DNA of 64,000 nt from Heterotrichella gracilis (taxonomy: Eukaryota > Sar > Xanthophyceae > Tribonematales > Xanthonemataceae): assembly GCA_032358255.1 (NCBI GenBank), contig JAULBX010025164.1:186001-250000 (forward strand), in the 5' to 3' direction. The translations under genes were made by a program, and so were the position numbers. Positions within the stretch are counted from its first letter, which is position 1; every line of letters starts with the position of its first letter. Positions 56,371 through 64,000 of the stretch are shown piece after piece. The notes under the pieces are model-generated. The model did no database searches and was not told the DNA's origin. It saw only the letters and a program-made list of their open reading frames with translations.

Positions 56371-59300
56371 CTATTGCGATTGGCTGGGGGTGGTTGGGCT
56401 GTCAGTGAGCTGGGCAGTAATTATATTTGAGGTGCCGTGGATGGAGGCCGTCCCCTGCCTGCCCTCCAAAATGACGGTAGCAATTTGGTACATGTCGGGG
56501 TAGCGGGGGTAGGCTGCCACCAGGATTTTGGCCCTTTGAATGGTGGTGATGACCTGTGGGAGAAGGCGAGGTGGGTAATGTTGGGGTACAATTAAATACG
56601 ATTTTACCATGATTTACAGAAAAAATGCTCCATTGAAGTGCCGGGTGTTCCTTTGATGGTGGCGATGACCCGTGAAAGGGAGGAGCGAATGATGGAAGTA
56701 CAAACAGATGTTATCTGCCAACTATTGTCCTGGGCACAATTTTCAAGCATGGCCACCACGCAGCATCCATTTACCAAGAACATATTTATCTAGTATTTTC
56801 CACCCTACCGTTCGGTTTATGGTCCCCATGAACGCCATGAATGCGCTCCCCTCATCCCACATGTTGGCAGACAGCGAATCCGCCAGCTCCATCATGGCAG
56901 CGCTCATGGCCGCCACCTGGCGCTGGCTCAGACTGCCCTGACCATACTCAAACAGCGGTCCGGACTCCTGCAGAGGAAAACCAATGTACGCTTTATTTTC
57001 TGATTGTGCATTCCAATGCACGCGCTTTCAAATGCATGCTCTTTTCTTGTACTACCATACATGAGACACTGCCATTATTTCTGCACTCATGGCCGCCACC
57101 TGGTGCTGGCTCAGGCTGCCCTGACCATACTCAACCAGGGGGCAGGATTCCTGTGGATGATACAATGCAAAATTCATTTCTTAGCATTCGTTACATTCTA
57201 ATATTTTTCAGAGAACGGCTCCTGCCGGAGCAAGGGGTGGTTGCAATCTACGGCTCCCACGATACAAATATATACACAAACTTCATACAAGAAATCAAAA
57301 TGCTCTCAATGAGGAATTACAAGATGTAGTTGGCAGTCCCATTAGCAATCCATGGCACCCAATTCCACCTTAATTTCATCTCCCCCTCCACCTCAATTGT
57401 GTGCAGCAGCTGCCTGTGCCGCATCATGATGCACAATGTGATCCCTCTAAACCCTTAACCATTCCATAAACCTAATCACCCGCCTTGATTGTGTGCAGCA
57501 CCTCCCTGCACCGCAGCATGATGCCGAACATATCTCCATAAACCCTTAAGCCCTACTCCGTAAACCATTCCATAAACCCTAGCACCCACCTTGATTGTGT
57601 GCAGCAGCTCCCTGCGCCTTAGCATGATGCCCAACATATCTCCATAAACCCTTAAGCCCTACTCCGTAAACCTAGAAAATAAACCCTAGCACCCACCTTG
57701 ATAGTGTGCAGCACCTCCCTGCACCGCAGCATGGTGCCCAACATATCTCCATAAACCTAAAAAATAAACCATAGCACCCATTACATAAACCCCTAACCCC
57801 TAAACCATTCCATATACCCTAGCACCCACCTTGATTGTGTGCAGCAGCTCCCTGCGCCTCAGCATGATGCGCGAGGCAGCCGACAGGAAGTTGGAGCGCA
57901 GAAGCACGATTTGGGAGCGCTGGTGCTCACTCAGCCGCACGTTTTTCTGCAAACAAATGATCACAACCTGGTCAATAATGATCGCTTTCTGTTTGCAGAT
58001 GATCGCGTGCGCAAGCTGGGAACGCCTGGGCTCGCTCAGCCGCACAATTTTCTGCAGAACCATAGCTGCAATCTGGTATAGAAAAACAACATTTCGGTCA
58101 CAAATGTTGGTATAGAAAAACAACATTTCGCTCAGCCGCACGTTTTTCTGCAAACAAATGATCACAACATGGGACAAAGATGGTCAATAGATTGGGATTT
58201 TTTCCTTTGACCCATTTCTTGTCGCCACCACCTACCAGGATCTCCCTCCACCTATTCAAGTCAGCCTGTGCGTTGTCAGCCTGGCCCAGGCGCGCCTTCT
58301 CCGGGTGAGACACTGCATCGATGAAGAATTTGCCCATGGTCACCGGCTCCCGCAGGATGATGTGCATGATTACAGCGTCCTGGAAGGGGGGAATGGAAGG
58401 GGTCGGGTTTGGAGGGGGAAGGGTGGGATTGTGAGAAGGAATTACTTCCGCATACACGTGTACGAGACGCAACCTTAGGACCCAACCTTGAGAACTCCTA
58501 AGACAATTGAGCAAAGACCAAATCTAGGCTGCATAAAGGACTAGCCCATAGTTACCAGCTCCTGCATGTATGTGCGTGATGGAAGGGGGGGAGCAAGAGG
58601 GGGTTAGGAAAGAAACCCTACGAGGGTTGCAGTGCATGATGTCCATTACTGTGCGCAAAATGGTGGCGGAGTTAGAGACGGGGCAGCGAGGGGAAAACCC
58701 AAGAAAACCCTAGAAAACAAAGGACAAGCGTGGTGCTCCCCACCCCCTCCAAGAACCCTAACAGAATCCTGCGCCAAAACCCTGGCACAAACCCTTACCA
58801 GCTTGTTGAGCTTGTGCACCACCTGTTCCAACAGGGGGGCAGTAGAAGGAGCATCTGCAAGGGGAGTCAAACACATGTATCAGTAAGGGGAGGAAGCACA
58901 ACGTACGTGTCCGCACGCAAGGAAGGACAGCACATATCAGCAAGGGGATTAAAACATAACTCTAATTAGTTCATTTTATAGATCCCCTGGTATCATATAA
59001 GCACAGGTATTGAGCAGGGAAGGAGACAACAGTCAGGAGTGACTTAAAACCCTACACCCTTAATCTTTCCCACCCAACCCTAGCACAATCCTAACTCTAC
59101 CCCATACCTTCCCCACATCGCTCGGCTTCCAGCAGCGCCACCGCCGCCACCTCCACCGCCTCCCTCCAGGCCACAAACAGCTGGTCATAGGTGAGCTCCT
59201 CCTTGGGCAGGAACTGGAATGGGGGGGGGAATGGGGGGAGTGTCAGGCTAAACACGCAGGGACAGAGGGGTGGTGGGTTTGATGACGCAACCCATGGGTT

Positions 59301-62197
59301 TTAAACGGCAATCTTGACAAAACCCAGAGTATTCCACTAGCTATGCTTGTAATCCACCATGACTAATTCCACCGGGAGCACCTCCCAACTGGGTGGTCCT
59401 TTTGACCCACCTGGGGTATTGGTATGTGCGAGCGGGGATAGGCGGTTGCAGCATCCTCCTCGTCAGCGGGCTGCTGCACAGCCTGGGCGTCCTCCAGCAT
59501 GGCTCGGTAGAAGGGGCCCAGGGGGGACTCCAATAGCTCTTGCTGCACAGGGGAGGTTCAGGGTTTAGGGTTCAATGGGGACTAAAGCAGCCGTTGCTGC
59601 ACAGCCTGGGCGACTTCCCAGCATGACGCGGTAGAAGGGGCCCAGGGGGGACTTCAATAGTTCTCGCTGCACAGGGATTGGTTGGGGTTCAGGGTTCAGG
59701 GTTCAGGGGGGCTCCAGCAGTTCGTTGCTGTACACGGGAGGACGGATCGGGTGAGTTGTGCATGATCAACTTCCAAATGCATGCGAGCCCAGGTGGGATG
59801 CATCCGAAATGTTGGACCAAATCATTGCTTGTCAAGTTGGTCTTGCACATTCCTAGGTTCCCACCCAAAACCCTAGTGTCCCACCTCTGACGTTTCCTTG
59901 AGCACTGCCAGTCCCGCCTCCCGCACCGCCAGCACCTTATCCACTGTGTCCGACCTCAGGCGCAGCTGCTGGTTCTCAGTCTTGAGCTGCTCTAGCTCGG
60001 CGCTCAACTCCTCAATCTGCTGAGACATGACTGCAGCCTTGACCTGGACAGGGGGGCGAGCATATGGGGTTCAAAAGGTGCGTAACGGGCACGTTGTAGA
60101 GGCGTCCTATGGCGGTGTTGGCCTGCTAAAGGGCAGGGCATTAGGGGTTGCAATTAGGGTTATACTGTGGTTGCCCAGCTGTTGGTTCTCAGTCTTGAGC
60201 TGCTCAAGCTCGGCGCTCAGCTCCTCAATCTGCTGAGACATGACTGCAGCCTTGACCTATGTAAGGGGAGGGAGCATTCTATGAAAGCGCAAACGGGGAC
60301 GTTGCAGAGTCGCCATATGGCCGCCATACTTGCTAATAAACAATGATAACAACCCGCCGCGGCTCAGCCAACCCATTTGCCTGCACCCGTGGAATTCCCC
60401 ACTCCAACAATGACTTCCAGTTCCCTTGCGCCTTTCCCAACCCCGGTGTCGCTTGTAAGCAACCCTGTTCAGCTCATGTGCCCTCAGGACCCTGACCTCC
60501 TCCAAGGCACTCCAGCAAACCCTTACGCCCCACACCCCATTTTCCGCACAACCCCTCTTCACGTGCACCAGTATAATACCTGATCCCAAAATTCCAATCT
60601 CCGCGCACCTTTTTCCGCTCCCGATGTCGATCCTGCGCAGCTCATTCACACGCAGAGCCCTGGCGTCCACATGCACTCCGGCAACCCCTTGCGCCCACAC
60701 CCCCTTTCTTGCACAACCCATCATATACACCAGCGCAACCCCCCCGTTTCCCCAGTATTCCCAATCCCCACGCACCTTTTTTCGCTCCCGGTGTCGCTTC
60801 TGCGCAGCGCGATTCAGCTCATTCACACGCAGAGCCCTAGCCTCCACTTTTTCGCTCGCACCCGCAGCACCCCCCGCAGACTTGGGAGGGAGTACCCACC
60901 CCACCCCACCCTCGCCCTCCGTCTCCCCATCGCATGAGCTGTGGTGGGAGTGGGATCGAAAGGGGTTCTGCGCCAGAGGAGATTAGGGATTAGGGTCGTA
61001 GGGGTAGGAAGCCAACTGTCTCCTCCTTGCAAAGCTGCCATGGCGAATGCCCAAGAGACGCAGTAGGGTTTTTGTACCACCAAATGCCAAGCAGCACATC
61101 TATGCAGCTGCCCTAGGGTGGAGAGTAGGGTTTTCCTGCCTAGCTGTTCCAGCGCCTGCTGCAGGTGCGCCCCCTGTACCCCCTGCTTAGTGGTTAGGGT
61201 TGAGTAGGGTTTGTGCAAACGCCCTAGGAGTTTCTACCACGAGCTCCCCTTTGTCCAGCTGTTCCAGTGCCTGCTGCAGGCGCTCCTCCTGTACCCCCTG
61301 CTAGTGTGTAGAGTTTGAGTACCCTAGGGTTTCCGTACCACTGGCTCCCCTTTGTCCAGCTGCTCCAGCGCCTTCTGCAGGTGCAACTCCTCATGTGCCC
61401 CCTGCTGGTGCGTCGACTGCGCTGGCGCTGGCTGGTGCACAGCTTGGTGCATTGCCAGCTCTGGGAATGGCTGGTGCTGCGTCGCCATGCCGCTGTTGGG
61501 CACAAGGGGAGCGATGGAGGTTGTTGGCAAACTGGGGAAGTCGAGGTCCCGTGCGCCGCTGGTGACTACTGTCCGCGGCTGGGGATTCGGCATCATCCCC
61601 GTGCTACCACCCTGTAGAAGTACAGGATAACAGATGAGGATGCAATGCCCGCCACAAGCCTACGCACCATCCAATTCGGCGACTCGCTAGCGGAGCAATT
61701 CCCAGCATAGGAGGCATGCAAACAGCGACTAACAAAATAACCGCGAATTCCCCCATCTGGGCAAGACAGTCGGGAAGAAAACCCACCTGCAGCATACTGC
61801 TGTTCTTCTGTATCACAGCACTGGTCTCTTGTATCATGACGTTATTCGCCTGCAGCATGGTGTTATTCTGCAGCAGGGCCTCCTGGAGGGTCAGACCCAG
61901 GGGGGCGTACGATACGGGTGGTTGCATCATGGTGGGGTAAGCTGGCGCCATGGCATTGGGGTATGCTGGCGCCATGGCATCGGGGTATGCTGGCGCCATG
62001 GGGATGGGGTCTGGGAGGTAAGATGGCATGGTGGTGGAGGCCTGTGGGGCGGGCTGGTATTGGGTGGGGAAGGGCTGTGGCTGGCCGAGGATGGTGCCAA
62101 AGTCTGCAGAGAGGTCGGCCAAAAAGGTGTCGTCGCGGTACATGTCTGCATCTTGGAAGAGGCCCAGCAGGGGGGACTGGTACTGGTAGGGCTGCAT
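56371..62197 (-). CDS. bZIP transcription factor
   Basis: Eleven exons: 62197-61787, 61611-61339, 60967-60776, 60043-59885, 59542-59411, 59213-59108, 58854-58799, 58379-58236, 57946-57830, 56967-56809 and 56553-56371. The frame closes to 643 residues. Residues 1-230 are Gln/Pro/Met-rich with APAYP repeats and QE-rich helices, probably activating and disordered. The basic region RVNELNRAAQKRHRERKK ends exon 3, with the family signature Asn280-x7-Arg288. The zipper starts in the next exon: Met298, Leu305, Leu312, Leu319, Val326, Arg333, Leu340 keep the heptad exactly across the intron, which confirms the splice. After the zipper about 300 residues of conserved-looking helical sequence follow (EEERCGE-like acidic, LSEHQRSQIVLLRSNFL, RQVAAMSAAMMELADSL); its function is unknown to me. 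The ATG chosen is the first in frame; the frame stays open to 62341, so an upstream exon is possible. Confidence 0.88.
57080..57155 (-). repeat. Acceptor-edge copy of bZIP exon 56967-56809
   Basis: CATGGCCGCCACCTGG-GCTGGCTCAG through CCTGACCATACTCAA and GACTCCTG recurs at 57088-57152, upstream in gene sense of the genuine exon start at 56967. Confidence 0.88.
57389..57880 (-). repeat. Five-copy ladder of the donor edge of bZIP exon 57946-57830
   Basis: The exon end encoding RRRELLHTIK with its donor (genuine at 57829-57877) recurs four times downstream in gene sense: 57690-57742, 57587-57635, 57480-57527 and 57389-57436. Most copies keep the CACCTTGATTGTGTGCAGCA edge and are separated by 90-120 bases containing ATAAACCCTA(G/A)-type words. 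Confidence 0.95.
58030..58175 (-). repeat. Two acceptor-edge copies of bZIP exon 57946-57830
   Basis: CTCAGCCGCAC(G/A)-TTTTCTGCA occurs at 57930 (genuine) and upstream at about 58034-58056 and 58131-58152. The last is followed by ACAAATGATCACAAC-TGG exactly as in the genuine copy. Confidence 0.88.
59580..59672 (-). repeat. Acceptor-edge copy of bZIP exon 59542-59411
   Basis: CAGCCTGGGCG through GGTAGAAGGGGCCCAGGGGG and CTGCACAGGG at 59597-59675 repeats 59478-59552 and lies just upstream in gene sense. Confidence 0.88.
60165..60260 (-). repeat. Duplicated leucine-zipper exon start
   Basis: Positions 60178-60257 repeat the zipper exon start (59968-60043), almost base for base: TGCTGAGACATGACTGCAGC and the CTCAGTCTTGAGCTGCTC region. 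The acceptor is included. Confidence 0.93.
60470..60860 (-). repeat. Three copies of the bZIP basic-region exon edge
   Basis: The exon end encoding ALRVNELNRAAQKRHRERKK is genuine at 60776-60850. Two decayed copies follow in gene sense: about 60605-60680 (encodes ALRVNELRRI, then shifted) and about 60420-60500 (encodes HELNRVAYKRHRGWE). Both lie in the intron before the zipper. Confidence 0.88.
61120..61350 (-). repeat. Copies of the donor edge of bZIP exon 61611-61339
   Basis: The exon end encoding ALEQLDKGEPV (61339-61385) recurs at about 61235-61290 (encodes ALEQLDKGELVV) and about 61130-61180 (encodes ALEQLGRK). Both lie downstream in gene sense, each beside a CTAGGGTTT- or TAGGGTTTT-type string. 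Confidence 0.85.
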
Positions 62198-63776
62198 GGC
62201 CGGCGGTGGTGGGTGTCCCTGGCGGGCGTGGGGTTGGGTGTGGGTGCTGGGGAGGCGGGGGTGGTGGGGGGTTGGGTATTGGTATCTGGGCGTGTTTAGG
62301 ATGTGGGTAGAGTCAGTCTGGGAGTGGGATCTTGTGGACACTACGTCAGTATGGGGTTAGGCACAAAGGTCAGGATGGGGTCTTGCGAAGATGCGGTGAG
62401 AGGACAGGGCGCACAGGTGGGGGTAAACGGCGTGGGGCTTTGTCATGGCGGGTGGCAGTGGTAGCGGTAACGTCCTCTGTAACGTGTGTACACCAATACC
62501 AGTTTTGGGGTGGGCACCCCTCCCTCTTATGCATGCATGCGTCAAGCGGAACAGGGTGGCAACCGCTTTCGAGGGTTGGTGGCTGCAACAAGTGACCAAC
62601 GTATCCTGTGTTAGTGCAGAAACTATGGCTGCCAGGCTCGATAGCCAGTGCACTGGAAGACCCACCCGACCGAACTTGGGCCTCGTGCTTTTATTTGCCT
62701 ACTCATGCTGGTACAACAGGCGTTCCTGGCGCGCAGCCATGCAGCAACGGGGCAGCAACATAGAAAAGGACGGAAAAGTTGGCCTTCCGAGGCGAGGGTT
62801 TGTGCTGCACCTTGTACAAACTATAAAGCGACAACCGTTCGGATATGCATGCATGCTGGCAAACTCGTGGTGTCAACAGCAGCTTCCAGTCTGGGTGTAC
62901 CTTTGGTAGGAGGCGGTTGGCGCAGAGGTGCCCTTCAGCTCACTGGCGTTTCAATTGTTTTTGGGGGTAAGCATCGCCAGTTCCAGCTGGGAGGGCATGG
63001 TAGTATCGCTGGCACAGGCCTCTCCAAACCTGATTCCAAACTTGAAGCAGTTGCCCAACACGATGTAGTATAACGCTCCGGCAGCTGTTTGATCAAGACT
63101 TGAATTGTCAGGGCAGGGTGAGGAGCTAACGAGTTGAACAGCGATGCCAAGTTGCCCAAGGCTGGCAGTACAAAAGTAATGGCTACAGAACGAACGAAAC
63201 AAGGCAAGCACTTAAAGGCAAACTGACTCGTGTTCGCGAAATAAATGCATCAGCAAACCTAGATTGCCAACGACAGTGAAACAGCAAACTTTTGAAAGTC
63301 CAGCAAAACATCGGGCCGTTTTGACTTCTGCCTGGTCTCTAACGACCTTCGTGGGCCACCGACCTCCTTTTTCCCGCCCTTTTGGAGGGTTTGAGGCCAT
63401 GCCTTCCACATCCCTTCTCCCTGCAAAATTGCACGACCCTATGTCCTAAGGAGATTGTATAACCTCTGGAATGCTTTGTGGGTTCCTTACTAACAACCTG
63501 CCCTGTTGGTAACCTTCCACTTCTGGGTTGTGTGTTTTGCAGGCAGGGAGTGCACTTTCAAACTGCCTCCAATACACGGGAAAACAAAGAACGGCAAAGT
63601 GTTGATGTTGTACAAACTTCATTTTCAGTTTCAAGCAATGCATGCATGTTGGTATTGGAAAATGGCTGTGGTTGGGAGATGACCAGCTTGAGGCCATTCA
63701 CCCGCATGTCTCGATGTGAACCCGTTGTGCCTGAGCTTTTTGTCCTAAGCTAAGCTGAACGATACCCGGTCAGGAG
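62198..63776. other. Upstream region of the bZIP gene
   Basis: The bZIP frame stays open to 62341, so the first part may be 5' UTR or coding. The rest should hold divergent promoters for the bZIP gene and the frame at 63777. TGCATGCATGC runs lie at about 62530, 62843 and 63640. No other gene is supported. Confidence 0.4.
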
Positions 63777-64000
63777 ATGGCTTCCATGTTTCATAAATAC
63801 GACAAGTCAAGTCATTTGTGGGTCTCTGGAGCCTCGTCAGACATCGGTTCGCCATCCGAAGTCGCCTCCTCCACTGTTTTCCACTGGAACGATATCGATG
63901 GGAACGGTGCCAGTGGCAGCGAGGGCAGCGTCCAGCAGCAAGTCACATCTCGCAGCAACAACGACTGTTACTCTCCTGAGAGTGACAGAGTCAGCAGCTC
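63777..64000 (+). CDS. Open reading frame running off the window end
   Basis: An ATG at 63777 opens 74 codons with no stop before the window ends. The product is rich in Ser, Asp and Asn (SGASSDIGSPSEVASS, HWNDIDGNGASGSEG) and matches no family I recognise. The Ser/Asp-rich composition could be a disordered N-terminus. The start is the first ATG in frame; a second Met follows three codons later. Reality and exon limits cannot be judged from this fragment. Confidence 0.35.
   Translation, partial: MASMFHKYDKSSHLWVSGASSDIGSPSEVASSTVFHWNDIDGNGASGSEGSVQQQVTSRSNNDCYSPESDRVSS

Overview
The window reads as nuclear DNA of a green alga (Chlorophyta). The evidence is indirect. Genes are intron-dense with GT-AG splice sites. 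The gene set mixes plant and algal families: a plastid-type RelA/SpoT homologue, a transmembrane TKL-type kinase, a glycine/proline-rich XYPPX protein, a bZIP factor, and a protein resembling the Ycf55/DUF3685 family. Introns are littered with the plant-type telomere word CCCTAAA/TTTAGGG. No database was consulted, so the species is not named. I saw no tRNA, rRNA, CRISPR array, virus-like element or intact transposon.

Layout: (1) 180-1961 (+), the 3' end of a TKL kinase gene, followed by a tandem paralogue at 3971-9887 (+). (2) 18931-11346 (-), a 12-exon gene for a 1559-residue protein with a long disordered Pro/Ala/Ser region and a C-terminal coiled coil that resembles a TACC domain. (3) 21340-28387 (+), a 12-exon membrane-anchored FkbM-type methyltransferase with a Lys/Glu-rich tail. 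(4) 35039-31081 (-), an 8-exon bifunctional ppGpp synthetase/hydrolase (RSH), 729 residues. (5) 41683-37081 (-), a DUF3685/Ycf55-like protein whose 5' end was not found. (6) 43562-45082 (+), an F-box/LRR gene with one in-frame TAA. (7) 46169-47537 (+), a glycine/proline-rich XYPPX protein. (8) 48825-54383 (+), a 12-exon BRCT plus family-X DNA polymerase (Pol lambda-like), 596 residues. (9) 62197-56371 (-), an 11-exon bZIP transcription factor, 643 residues. (10) 63777-64000 (+), an open frame running off the window. For the genes in items 2, 3, 4, 8 and 9, every splice phase I assigned closes from start to stop without a frame break, which supports those models. In item 5 the phases close across all modelled exons.

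The genes are independent eukaryotic units with no operon logic. Likely roles cover membrane signalling (kinases), spindle or centrosome biology (TACC-like), methyl transfer, plastid stress signalling (RSH), a plastid protein (DUF3685-like), ubiquitin targeting (F-box), DNA repair (Pol X) and transcription (bZIP).

The most striking feature is shared by nearly all of them. Introns are filled with decayed tandem copies of the neighbouring exon edge together with its splice site. Copies of an exon 3' end plus donor lie downstream of the true donor. Copies of an exon 5' end plus acceptor lie upstream of the true acceptor. Up to five copies occur in one intron, often joined by telomere-like words. 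This looks like an ongoing process that lengthens introns by duplicating across splice junctions, leaving the protein unchanged because the outermost sites are used.
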